The notes under the pieces: generated by a model
What the model saw: only the letters and a program-made list of their open reading frames with translations
Told to the model about the DNA's origin: nothing
Database searches by the model: none
Source: Paracoccus aminovorans
GTDB taxonomy: Bacteria; Pseudomonadota; Alphaproteobacteria; Rhodobacterales; Rhodobacteraceae
Assembly (NCBI RefSeq): GCF_001546115.1
Contig: NZ_KQ955211.1
Coordinates: 272,372 to 336,371, forward strand
DNA length: 64,000 nt
Reading direction: 5' to 3'
Made by a program: the position numbers and the translations under genes
In this document: positions 30,496 through 38,469 of the stretch, piece after piece
Numbering within the stretch: the first letter of the stretch is position 1
Layout of the letters: each line of letters starts with the position of its first letter

Positions 30496-31355
30496 TCCTG
30501 CTGCGCCCCTGGTGGCTTGCGGTCCTGCCGCTGCTGGTGCTGGCGGCGTGGCTGCGCTGGCGACGCGGGCCGGATGCCGGCGGCTGGCAGGCGGTGTTGG
30601 CGCCGCCGATGCTGGCCGGGCTGGCGGCGCTTGGCCTGATCCGCGCCGCGCCGGGCTGGCTGCGGCTGCTGCCTTGGGCCGGCGGGCTGGCGCTGGCGCT
30701 GGGTCTGGCCGGGCCCGCGGTGCCGCGCGCCGATGCGCCGGTCTTTGCGCAAAGCGACGCGGTGGTGATCGCGATGGACCTGTCGGATTCGGTCCTGCGC
30801 GGCGGGCTGGCCGATGCGCAGGCGGGCGCCGCGCAGGTGATGGCGGCGCTGCCGGGCCGCCCGGTCGGGCTGATCCTCTATGCGGGCGAGGCCTATACCG
30901 CCGCCGCGCCCACCGCCGATCCGCGCGTGCTGGAAAGCCTGCTGGCGGTGCTGGACCGCGACACCATGCCCGGCAAGAGCAGCAATCCCGCCGCCGCGCT
31001 GGCGCTGGCAGGGCAGATGCTGGCGGGGTTGGCGCGGGGCGACCTGGTGCTGATCTCGGACGGCGGCGGCGTCGATGCGGCGGCCGAGGCCGAGGCGCAG
31101 CGGCTGCGCGCCGCGGGCGTGCAGGTGCAGGCGCTCAGCGTCGCGGGCGATCCCGCCGCCGATGCCGGGGCGCTGACGCGGATCGCGCGCCGGGTGGTGC
31201 CGGCGACGGCGCCGGGGCCGGTAGTGGCGGCGCTGGCGCGCTCGGCGCTGGGGGATGATCCGGCGATGCGGGCGCTGCAATACCGCGACCTTGGCCCCTG
31301 GATCGCGGCGCTGGCGTTGCTGCCGCTGCTCTGGCAGTTCCGGAGGCAGGCATGA
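30492..31355 (+). CDS. batB: VWA-domain membrane protein, BatB-like
   Basis: A 287-residue second VWA protein. Two N-terminal membrane helices (LAVLPLLVLAAWLRWRR and LPWAGGLALALGLAGPAVPR) precede a VWA domain whose MIDAS reads VVIAMDLSDSVLRGG, then NPAAALALAGQMLAG and DLVLISDGGGVD. A C-terminal helix (WIAALALLPLLWQFRRQA) follows. It is coupled by ATGA overlaps on both sides. Paired BatA and BatB proteins are the rule in these operons. Confidence 0.87.
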   Translation: MILLRPWWLAVLPLLVLAAWLRWRRGPDAGGWQAVLAPPMLAGLAALGLIRAAPGWLRLLPWAGGLALALGLAGPAVPRADAPVFAQSDAVVIAMDLSDSVLRGGLADAQAGAAQVMAALPGRPVGLILYAGEAYTAAAPTADPRVLESLLAVLDRDTMPGKSSNPAAALALAGQMLAGLARGDLVLISDGGGVDAAAEAEAQRLRAAGVQVQALSVAGDPAADAGALTRIARRVVPATAPGPVVAALARSALGDDPAMRALQYRDLGPWIAALALLPLLWQFRRQA

Positions 31356-31963
31356 GGCGGCTTCTCGCCCCCGCCGTCGCGCTGGCGCTGCTGGCGCTGG
31401 CCGGGCCGCAGGCCCTGGGGCGGGTGGCGCTGTGGGCCGGGCTGCCGGGCCTGGCCGCCCCGCTGCTGCCCGACCCGGCCGAGCGCGGCGTGGCGCTGTA
31501 TCGCGCCGGCGCCTATCCGGCCGCCGATGCGGCCTTTGCCGCGGCCGGGCGGACCCAGACCTATAACCGCGGCCTGAGCCTGGCCGCCACCGGGGAATAC
31601 GCGCTGGCGCGGGCCTATTTCGACGCGGTGCTGTTCGCCAATCCCGCCGATGCCGAGGCGCGCCGCAACCGCGAGGCGGTCAATGCGCTGATCCCGCCCG
31701 AGCGCGGCGACAGCAGCGTGCCCGGCCGCATCGCCGGCGCCGGCGGGCTGGGACCGGCCGGGCCGACCGAGACCACGACCTCGGGCGTGCTGATGATCAA
31801 CTGGAAGCGCGACGTCGAGGCGCGCGGCATCGCCGCCAGCGACGAGTGGCTCGCGACGCTGGCCGACGATCCGGGCGAGTTCCTGCGCCTGCGGCTCAAG
31901 GCGGAATACGACCGCCGCGCCGCGCTTGGCCTGATCCGCCCGGCCGAGGGCGAGCCATGGTGA
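31352..31963 (+). CDS. TPR protein, BatC-like
   Basis: A 203-residue protein with an N-terminal hydrophobic segment (LLAPAVALALLALAGPQALG), then a short tetratricopeptide region (RGVALYRAGAYPAADAAFAA, NRGLSLAATGEYALARAYFD, NPADAEARRNREAV) and a C-terminal region with VLMINWKRDVEARGIAASDE and DDPGEFLRLRLKAEYDRR. The last part is typical of TPR proteins found beside BatB and BatD. It is likely periplasmic and membrane-tethered, and scaffolds the VWA proteins. It overlaps the gene before by four bases and the gene after by seven. Confidence 0.8.
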   Translation: MRRLLAPAVALALLALAGPQALGRVALWAGLPGLAAPLLPDPAERGVALYRAGAYPAADAAFAAAGRTQTYNRGLSLAATGEYALARAYFDAVLFANPADAEARRNREAVNALIPPERGDSSVPGRIAGAGGLGPAGPTETTTSGVLMINWKRDVEARGIAASDEWLATLADDPGEFLRLRLKAEYDRRAALGLIRPAEGEPW

Positions 31964-33084
31964 GGCTGCTGCTGCTTCTGCTGCTGCTCATCGCCGCGCC
32001 GGCCGCCGCGCAGGACCGGCTGCGCATCGAACTGCCCGAGGTCCACCCGGTGGTGGGCGAGATGATCCGCCTGACCGTGCGCGGGGAATATACCGGCTTC
32101 GTGGCGCTGGAAGAGATGATCTTCCCGGATTCGCCGGCCTATGACTGGATGCAGCTTCTGCCCGACGACTGGCGGCAGGAGCGGGTGAACGGCCTGCCGC
32201 GCCAGGTCTTCGAGCGCCAGATCGCGCTTATTCCGCGCCGGCCCGGCAACCTGGTCATCGGTCCGGTCACGCATCACCTGACCAAGGCCGACGGCGCTAC
32301 GCGCAGCGTGGTCGATGTGACCGCCCCGGCGGTCTCGGTCGCCGTGGCGCCCTATCCGGCGCCGGGCCTGCCGCTGGCGGCGCGCAACCTGAAGGTCACG
32401 GACGAGCTGTCGGACGACCCGGCGCGGATCCGCGACAACCAGACCATCCGCCGCCGCATCACCATCACCGCCGAGGACACCATGGCGCATCTGCTGCCGA
32501 CGCGCCCCGATCTGCGCGAAGCCTGGCTGATCAGCTTCACCGCGCCCGAGATCCGCGAGACTCGGCTGACCGAGCGCGGCCCGCTGGCCTTCGTGCAATG
32601 GGAATGGAGCCTGCGGCCGATCACCGGCGAACAGGGCACGCTGCCACCGATCCGGATTTCCTGGTTCGACCTAGCCAAGCGCGAGTTGCGCGGCGCGATC
32701 ACCCAGCCGATCATCTTCGGCTATGGCTATGTCGGGGCGAATGTCGGCGGCGGCGCCCGGCTGACCGGCCCGTGGCTGGGCGGGGCCGCCGCCCTGGCCG
32801 GGCTGGCCGTGGCGCTGGCCTGGGCGCTGCGCGGCCAGGGACTGCGGGCGCCGGATTGGCGGCGCTGGCTGCCGAATCCGCATGCGGCGGCGCTGCGCCA
32901 GGCGGCGGCCGCCGGCGATCTGCTGGCGCTGCGCCACGCCGCCCGCGCCTATGCCGACCATGCCCGCCGCGCCGGCCGGCCGGTCGATCCGACGGCGCTG
33001 GAGCGGCTGGACCGGGCGATCTTCTCGCCCGAGGCAGGCGGTTTCGACACGGCGGCTTTCCTGCGCCAGATCCGCAAAGGTTAG
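31957..33084 (+). CDS. batD: BatD-like membrane protein
   Basis: A 375-residue protein with a signal peptide (VRLLLLLLLLIAAPAAAQ), beta-rich periplasmic repeats (DRLRIELPEVHPVVGEMIRL, FERQIALIPRRPGNLVIGPV, VTAPAVSVAVAPYPAPG, LPPIRISWFDLAKRELRG), and one membrane helix (GGAAALAGLAVALAWALRG) before a helical cytoplasmic tail. This is the layout of BatD. It is the last gene of the MoxR/Bat run. The tail resembles the C-terminal domain of BatD with AAALRQAAAAGDLLALRHAA. A ligand is unknown. Confidence 0.82.
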   Translation: MVRLLLLLLLLIAAPAAAQDRLRIELPEVHPVVGEMIRLTVRGEYTGFVALEEMIFPDSPAYDWMQLLPDDWRQERVNGLPRQVFERQIALIPRRPGNLVIGPVTHHLTKADGATRSVVDVTAPAVSVAVAPYPAPGLPLAARNLKVTDELSDDPARIRDNQTIRRRITITAEDTMAHLLPTRPDLREAWLISFTAPEIRETRLTERGPLAFVQWEWSLRPITGEQGTLPPIRISWFDLAKRELRGAITQPIIFGYGYVGANVGGGARLTGPWLGGAAALAGLAVALAWALRGQGLRAPDWRRWLPNPHAAALRQAAAAGDLLALRHAARAYADHARRAGRPVDPTALERLDRAIFSPEAGGFDTAAFLRQIRKG

Positions 33085-33107
33085 CCGGCGGCTTTTGCCG
33101 TTTACAA

Positions 33108-33122
33108 GAACATTTCGCGAAC
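33108..33122. promoter_or_regulatory. LexA (SOS) box, alphaproteobacterial type
   Basis: GAAC-ATTTCGC-GAAC matches the alphaproteobacterial LexA site GTTC-N7-GTTC exactly, read on the other strand. It ends 13 bases before the radical SAM ATG at 33136, so LexA bound there would block transcription or the ribosome-site region. This predicts DNA-damage induction of the rSAM-UdgX pair. Confidence 0.8.
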
Positions 33123-33135
33123 ATACCATGCCGCC

Positions 33136-34371
33136 ATGGCACGGCGAACCCTGCAGCAGAAGCTGGCGATTCTTTCGGATGCGGCGAAATACGACGCCTC
33201 CTGCGCGTCGAGCGGCACCACGCGGCGCGATGCGCGCCAGGGCGGCATCGGCTCGGCCGGCGGCACCGGCATCTGCCACGCCTATACACCGGACGGGCGC
33301 TGCGTCAGCCTGTTGAAGATCCTGATGACGAATTTCTGCATCTACGACTGCGCCTATTGCGTGAACCGGGTCAGCAGCAATGTCGAGCGCGCCCGCTTCT
33401 CGCCCGAGGAAGTCGTCGGCCTGACGCTGGAATTCTATCGCCGCAACATGATCGAGGGGCTGTTTTTGTCCTCGGGCATCATCCGCAGCCCGGACCAGAC
33501 CATGGGCGACATGGTCCGCATCGCGCGCATGCTGCGGGTCGAGCACGGCTTTCGCGGCTATATCCACCTGAAGACCATCCCCGAGGCGGCGCCCGAGTTG
33601 GTGGCCGAGGCCGGGCTGCTGGCCGACCGGCTGTCGGTCAATATCGAGCTGCCGCAGGACCAGAGCCTGCGCCGGCTGGCGCCGGAAAAGCGGCCCGAGA
33701 CGATCCGCGCCGCCATGGCCGACATGCGGCTGGCGCGCGAGGCGGCAGCCGAGACCTCGCATCGCGGCAAGCGCCCGCCGCGCTTTGCCCCGGCCGGGCA
33801 ATCGACGCAGATGATCGTCGGCGCCGATGCGACGCCCGACCGCGAGATCCTGCGCACTTCGGCCCGGCTTTACGCGGGCTATGACCTGAAGCGGGTGTAT
33901 TATTCGGCCTTCAGCCCGATCCCGGATGCCTCGGCCACGCTGCCGCTGGTCAAGCCGCCGCTGCTGCGGGAACACCGGCTGTATCAGGCCGACTGGCTGA
34001 TGCGCTTCTATGGTTTCGACGCCGAGGAGATCGGCGCGGCGCGGCCGGATGGCAACCTGGATCTGGCGCTGGACCCCAAGCTTGCCTGGGCCCTGGCGCA
34101 TCGCGGCGACTTTCCGCTGGACGTGGCGCGGGCCACGCGCGAGCAATTGCTGCGCGTGCCGGGCTTCGGCACCCGCACCGTCGCCCGCATCCTGGCAGCG
34201 CGGCGCAACGGACCGCTGCGCTACGCTGACCTGTTGCGCATGGGGGCGGTGATGGCGAAGGCGCGGCCCTTCGTCACCCTGCCCGACTGGCAACCCGGCG
34301 CGCTGACCGACAGCGCCGGGCTGCACGCGCGTTTCGCGCCGGCGCCCGAGCAATTGTCGCTGTTCGGATGA
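33136..34371 (+). CDS. Radical SAM protein linked to UDG-family protein (putative DNA repair)
   Basis: A 411-residue radical SAM enzyme of the family always found beside DUF4130/UDG proteins and proposed to act in DNA modification or repair. The 4Fe-4S motif is C68-IYD-C72-AY-C75 (CxxxCxxC). Typical blocks are GICHAYTPDGRCVSLLKILM, FLSSGIIRSPDQTMGDMVR, YIHLKTIPEAAPEL and VYYSAFSPIPDA. The C-terminus has a helix-hairpin-helix (REQLLRVPGFGTRTVARILA, about 337-356), which suggests DNA contact. A perfect LexA box precedes it, and its stop overlaps the UdgX start (ATGA). The chemical step it performs is not known. Confidence 0.9.
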   Translation: MARRTLQQKLAILSDAAKYDASCASSGTTRRDARQGGIGSAGGTGICHAYTPDGRCVSLLKILMTNFCIYDCAYCVNRVSSNVERARFSPEEVVGLTLEFYRRNMIEGLFLSSGIIRSPDQTMGDMVRIARMLRVEHGFRGYIHLKTIPEAAPELVAEAGLLADRLSVNIELPQDQSLRRLAPEKRPETIRAAMADMRLAREAAAETSHRGKRPPRFAPAGQSTQMIVGADATPDREILRTSARLYAGYDLKRVYYSAFSPIPDASATLPLVKPPLLREHRLYQADWLMRFYGFDAEEIGAARPDGNLDLALDPKLAWALAHRGDFPLDVARATREQLLRVPGFGTRTVARILAARRNGPLRYADLLRMGAVMAKARPFVTLPDWQPGALTDSAGLHARFAPAPEQLSLFG

Positions 34372-35825
34372 TCCGGGTCGAGCTGCCGCGTTTCGACCGG
34401 CTTGCTGCCTGGCGCGCAGCCGCCCGCCGGCTGGCCAGCGCCCGCATCCAACCGGGCGCCGTGACCTGGGCCGAGGCCGGGGCAGCGCCGGATCTGTTCG
34501 GCGCCGAACCGCTGCCGCCGCCGGGGCTCCATCCGGTCCGCGCCACGCCCGATTTCCTGGCGCTGTGCCGGCAGGTCGGATTCCACGGCGATCCGCAACG
34601 CTGGAGCCTGCTTTATACCGCGCTGCTGCGGGTGCAGGAACAGCGCGACCTGCTGGGCAATCCCGCCGATCCGCTGGTGATCCGCTTGCAGGCGCTGGCG
34701 CGTTCGGTGCGGCGCGACATTCACAAGATGCACGCCTTCCTGCGCTTTCACGAGCTGCCGGCGACCGGCCCGCGCCGCCGCTTCGCCGCCTGGTTCGAGC
34801 CGGAGCACCCGATCCTGCAAGCGGTCACGCCCTTCTTCGCCCGCCGCTTCGCCGACATGGACTGGCGCATCGTCACCCCCGAGGGCGTGGCGCATTTCGA
34901 CGGCGCGCTGCGGTTTTCCGACCCGGTGCCGCGCCCCGACCTGCCGCCCGACGCCAGCCATGCGCTGTGGCAGACCTATTTCGCCAATATCTTCAACCCG
35001 GCGCGGATCAAGACCAGGGCGATGCGGTCCGAGATGCCGCTGAAATACTGGAAGAACCTGCCCGAAACCCGGCTGGTGCCGCAGATGCTGGCCGATGCGC
35101 CGCGCCGCGTCGCGGCCATGGCCGCGGCGGGGGCGAGCGAGGCGCCGGGCTTTGCCGCCAAGGTCACGGCCCGGCTGCGGCTGCCGACGGATGAGACCGC
35201 ACCCGCGACTCTGGAACAGGCCGGCGCGCAGGCCGCGGCCTGCCAACGCTGCGATCTGTGCCACGCCGCGACCCGCACCGTCTGGGGCGAGGGTGATCCC
35301 GATGCCGCGCTGATGATCGTCGGCGAAGCGCCGGGCGATCACGAGGACCTGCGCGGCCGCCCCTTCGTAGGCCCCGCCGGGCAGCTTTTGCGCGCGGTGC
35401 TGGCCGAGGTCGGTCTGGACCCGGACCGGGCCTGGCTGACCAATGCCGTCAAGCATTTCAAATTCGCGCCGCAGGGCAAGCGGCGGCTGCACCGCAACCC
35501 CTCGGCTGCGGAAATCGATCATTGCCGCTGGTGGCTGAACCAAGAGCGGCGGCTGGTTGCGCCGCGCCTGACCGTTGCCCTGGGCGCCAGCGCCGCGCTG
35601 GCGCTGACCGGGCGCAAGGCGCCGCTGACCGCGCGGCGCGGCAGCGTCGAGCCGGCGCTGGACGGCGGGCCGGTGCTGCTGACTTGGCACCCGAGCCTGA
35701 TCCTGCGCCTGCCCGCCGCCGAGGCCCGCGCGGCGCGCAGCGACTTCGCCGCCGACCTGGGCCGGGCGGCGGCGATGCTGGGGTCTCAGGCGAGGTCGCG
35801 CAGCTTGGGCTCGCGCGACCAGTAG
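34368..35825 (+). CDS. DUF4130-UdgX fusion (uracil-DNA binding/glycosylase)
   Basis: A 485-residue fusion. Residues 1-270 form a DUF4130 domain (SVRRDIHKMHAFLRFHEL, WFEPEHPILQAVTPFFARRF, SDASHALWQTYFANIFNPAR-like block). Residues about 285-475 are a UdgX-type uracil-DNA glycosylase: iron-sulphur cysteines C292, C295 and C298, motif GEAPGDHEDLRGRPFVGPAG (319-338), the UdgX loop GKRRLHRNPS with H375, and LLTWHPS (438-443 region). In characterised UdgX the loop histidine makes a covalent bond with the abasic sugar after uracil removal. R373 and H375 match that motif with Leu in place of Ile. The 3' end overlaps the catalase gene by 40 bases, tail to tail. Confidence 0.9.
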   Translation: MIRVELPRFDRLAAWRAAARRLASARIQPGAVTWAEAGAAPDLFGAEPLPPPGLHPVRATPDFLALCRQVGFHGDPQRWSLLYTALLRVQEQRDLLGNPADPLVIRLQALARSVRRDIHKMHAFLRFHELPATGPRRRFAAWFEPEHPILQAVTPFFARRFADMDWRIVTPEGVAHFDGALRFSDPVPRPDLPPDASHALWQTYFANIFNPARIKTRAMRSEMPLKYWKNLPETRLVPQMLADAPRRVAAMAAAGASEAPGFAAKVTARLRLPTDETAPATLEQAGAQAAACQRCDLCHAATRTVWGEGDPDAALMIVGEAPGDHEDLRGRPFVGPAGQLLRAVLAEVGLDPDRAWLTNAVKHFKFAPQGKRRLHRNPSAAEIDHCRWWLNQERRLVAPRLTVALGASAALALTGRKAPLTARRGSVEPALDGGPVLLTWHPSLILRLPAAEARAARSDFAADLGRAAAMLGSQARSRSLGSRDQ

Positions 35826-37831
35826 CGGCGCTTGGCCATTTCGGGCAGGTCGGCATAGGGGCCGACGCCCTCGCCATCCCGGATGCCGGCGCGATCCAGG
35901 ATCACCTGCGAGCCCTTGCAATGGCCGATGGCCTTGAGATGGGCGTGGGCATCCATGACGAAGGACAGCGCCGCCGCGTCGCTGGCCAGGCGCTGTGCCT
36001 CGTCCGGCGCCAGGATCATGCCGACGGCGTCGAACAGCACCGAGGGCGAGCCGGCCAGTTGGCCGTCCGCCGCTCGCTCGCCGCCCGTCAGCTTCAGCGG
36101 CCCGACCTTGGGGGCGATGGTGAAGACGGTGCCGCCCTCGGCCTCGATCCGCGCGATGAGCTCGTCGATGGCGGCGGCGTCCGAGCCCTCGCCGAACAGC
36201 AGCCCGACCTTGCGGCCCTGCAGGGTCTCGTGCCAGTTCTTCTGGATCGACAGCGCGTCGGACGGCGGCAGGTCCACCGGCGCGCGGAACGGCTCCGCGG
36301 CTGCGGGCAGGTCGATGGCAAGCCCCTTGGCAACGCGGCTGGCCAGATCCTCGTCGACATTGCGCAGGTGGCTGACAACGCGGCTGCGGACATGGTCCAG
36401 CCCGACCTTGGACAGCTCGAACACGAAGGCCGAGGCGATATGCGCCTGTTCGTTTTCCGTCTGCGAGCGCCAGAACAGCCGCGGCTGGCTGTAATGGTCA
36501 CCGAAACTCTCGGCCCGGATGCGCAGCTTCTGGCCCTCGACCTCTTGCGGGACGGTGGTGAAGACCTGGCCATTGGCGCGCGGCCCGGTCACCTCGCCGG
36601 CCTGGTCGAGGCTGTTCGGCTCGTAATTGGCGCGGCCCTTGGGCACCTGGGTCTGCATCATGCCGTCGCGCATCATGTTGGCATAGGGGCATTTCGGTGT
36701 ATTCACCGGGATCTGGTGGAAATTCGTCGTGCCCAGCCGCGACTTCTGCGTATCGAGATAGGAAAACAGCCGCCCCTGCAGCAGCGGATCGTCGGTGAAG
36801 TCGATGCCCGGCACGACGTTCGAAGGCATGAAGGCCACTTGTTCGGTCTCGGCGAAGAAATTGTCGGGGTTGCGGTCCAGCACCAGCCGGCCGACCACGC
36901 GCAGCGGCACCACCTCCTCGGGGATGATCTTGGTCGCATCGAGCACGTCATAGGGCAGGCTGTCCGCCAGTTCCTGGCCGAAGATCTGCACCCCCAAGTC
37001 CCATTCCGGAAAGTCGCCGGCCTCGATCGCCTCATGCAGGTCGCGGCGGTGATAGTCGTTGTCGGCGCCCTGCAGCTTGGCGCTTTCGTCCCAGACCAGC
37101 GACTGCACCCCCAGCCGCGGCTTCCAGTGGAACTTGACGAATTGCGCCTGGCCCTGCGCGTTCACCAGCTTGAAGGTGTGGATGCCGAAGCCCTGCATCA
37201 TGCGGAAGCTGCGCGGGATGGCGCGGTCGGACATGGCCCAGATCACCGTGTGCAGCGTTTCGGGCATCAGCGAGACGAAGTCCCAGAATGTGTCATGCGC
37301 CGTCGCGGCCTGGGGATAGCCGCGGTCGGCCTCCATCTTGACCGAATGCACCAGGTCGGGGAATTTCAGCGCGTCCTGGATGAAGAAGACCGGGATATTG
37401 TTGCCGACCAGGTCCCAATTGCCTTGGTCGGTGTAGAATTTCACCGCGAAGCCGCGGACGTCGCGCGGCGTGTCGACCGAGCCCGCGCCCCCGGCCACGG
37501 TCGAGAAGCGCACGAAGACCGTCGTGCGCTTGCCCATTTCGGAAAGCAGGCTGGCGCGGGTCAGCTCGGGGATCGGGTCGGTGCATTCGAAATAGCCATG
37601 CGCGCCCGAGCCGCGGGCGTGGACGATGCGCTCGGGGATGCGTTCGTGGTCGAAGTGGAAGATCTTCTCGCGCAGCAGGAAGTCCTCGAGCAGCGTCGGG
37701 CCGCGCGCGCCGGCGCGCAGGCTGTTCTGGTTGTCCGCGATCGGGATGCCGTGGTTGGTGGTCAGCCCGCTGCCGATCTGCTGCGTCTCGCCGCCGGTAC
37801 CGCGGGTGGTGTCATAGGAGTTCTCAGCCAT
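35786..37831 (-). CDS. katE: Large-subunit catalase (clade 2, KatE/HPII type)
   Basis: A 681-residue haem catalase that destroys hydrogen peroxide in the cytoplasm. The distal histidine is H71 in RIVHARGSGAHGYFE, the active-site asparagine is N144 in NWDLVGNNIPVFF, and the haem-ligand tyrosine is Y358 in RLFSYLDTQKSRLG. The extra C-terminal domain (about residues 540-681, GRKVGLLFGEGSDAAAID) is the DJ-1/PfpI-like flavodoxin fold of clade 2 enzymes. The ATG at 37831 has no clear regulator site in the 102 bases upstream. The nearby AhpD-like gene on the same strand suggests a small peroxide defence unit. Confidence 0.95.
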   Translation of the reverse strand: MAENSYDTTRGTGGETQQIGSGLTTNHGIPIADNQNSLRAGARGPTLLEDFLLREKIFHFDHERIPERIVHARGSGAHGYFECTDPIPELTRASLLSEMGKRTTVFVRFSTVAGGAGSVDTPRDVRGFAVKFYTDQGNWDLVGNNIPVFFIQDALKFPDLVHSVKMEADRGYPQAATAHDTFWDFVSLMPETLHTVIWAMSDRAIPRSFRMMQGFGIHTFKLVNAQGQAQFVKFHWKPRLGVQSLVWDESAKLQGADNDYHRRDLHEAIEAGDFPEWDLGVQIFGQELADSLPYDVLDATKIIPEEVVPLRVVGRLVLDRNPDNFFAETEQVAFMPSNVVPGIDFTDDPLLQGRLFSYLDTQKSRLGTTNFHQIPVNTPKCPYANMMRDGMMQTQVPKGRANYEPNSLDQAGEVTGPRANGQVFTTVPQEVEGQKLRIRAESFGDHYSQPRLFWRSQTENEQAHIASAFVFELSKVGLDHVRSRVVSHLRNVDEDLASRVAKGLAIDLPAAAEPFRAPVDLPPSDALSIQKNWHETLQGRKVGLLFGEGSDAAAIDELIARIEAEGGTVFTIAPKVGPLKLTGGERAADGQLAGSPSVLFDAVGMILAPDEAQRLASDAAALSFVMDAHAHLKAIGHCKGSQVILDRAGIRDGEGVGPYADLPEMAKRRYWSREPKLRDLA

Positions 37832-37933
37832 CTGTCCTGCCTTTGAAGGGTGGGTGCGGCCATGGCGCAGCCGGGGCCAGCCGCCGATGCGGGGCCAACG
37901 TCCGCGGGCGGGCAGGGTTCCTCGCGATGCGGC

Positions 37934-38263
37934 TCAGAGCTCGTCGAAAGCGGCGAGCGCCTTGGCGGCATAGACGGTTCCAGGGCCGCCGGACATCTCG
38001 ACGGCCACGGCTAGCACCTCGAGGAGCTCGGCACGGTCGGCGCCCTGGGTCTTGGCCTCGCTGGCGTGAAAGACCACGCAATCCTCGCAGCCGCGGCCGA
38101 TGGCGACGGCGAGCGCGATCATCTCCTTCATCGCCGGGGCGACCCGGCCCTCGCGGCCGGCGGCGGTCATCAGCCCGCGAAAGGCGGACATGGTTTTGGG
38201 ATCGGCCTTGTAGAGCGCGGCGGCGCGGGCGTTCATCTCGGACAGTTTCTGCTTCGCGGTCAT
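37934..38263 (-). CDS. Carboxymuconolactone decarboxylase/AhpD family protein
   Basis: A 109-residue CMD-fold protein. The AhpD-like active-site motif is EDCVVFHASEAKTQGA within GRGCEDCVVFH, giving C-x2-C-x3-H, and the front MNARAAALYKADPKTMSAFR is typical. Such proteins are thiol peroxidase partners. It lies upstream of the catalase gene on the same strand, 102 bases away. The ATG at 38263 is preferred to a longer upstream frame because that extension is low-complexity and lacks family similarity. Confidence 0.85.
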   Translation of the reverse strand: MTAKQKLSEMNARAAALYKADPKTMSAFRGLMTAAGREGRVAPAMKEMIALAVAIGRGCEDCVVFHASEAKTQGADRAELLEVLAVAVEMSGGPGTVYAAKALAAFDEL

Positions 38264-38447
38264 GTCGGCACCATGCTGGGTTTGATGCCGCCATTTAAGC
38301 CAAGCCTGACGAAGGGAAAAAGCTCGGTGGTTCGGAGCGCGTCGAAGGGCATTTCGTAGAGGCCGGAGCCTCAAAGGGCCGACAGTTCATATCCGCAGAA
38401 TGTGTGCTTTATGCGGATCACTGGAACGGTCTACTCCTAGCGCCCTG

Positions 38448-38469
38448 GAAATTGCCAATTGGCAATTTC
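38448..38469. repeat. Palindrome copy 1 at rep 3' end (centromere/parS candidate)
   Basis: A perfect 22-bp palindrome centred on AATT, with core ATTGCCAATTGGCAAT. Its last base is the first base of the rep stop codon region. The same 16-bp core recurs at 42251-42266 just after the parB stop. The pair brackets the rep-parAB module, so ParB binding is the natural guess. No hairpin T-run follows, which argues against a simple terminator. Confidence 0.75.

Noticed and set aside
35522..37846. A 774-codon open frame on the + strand opposite the catalase gene
   Set aside because: Composition is typical of a shadow frame; the catalase on the other strand has all active-site residues.
38391..38418. 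Inverted repeat ATCCGCA ... TGCGGAT downstream of rep
   Set aside because: Arms of only seven bases with a 14-base loop and no T-run; too weak to call a terminator.
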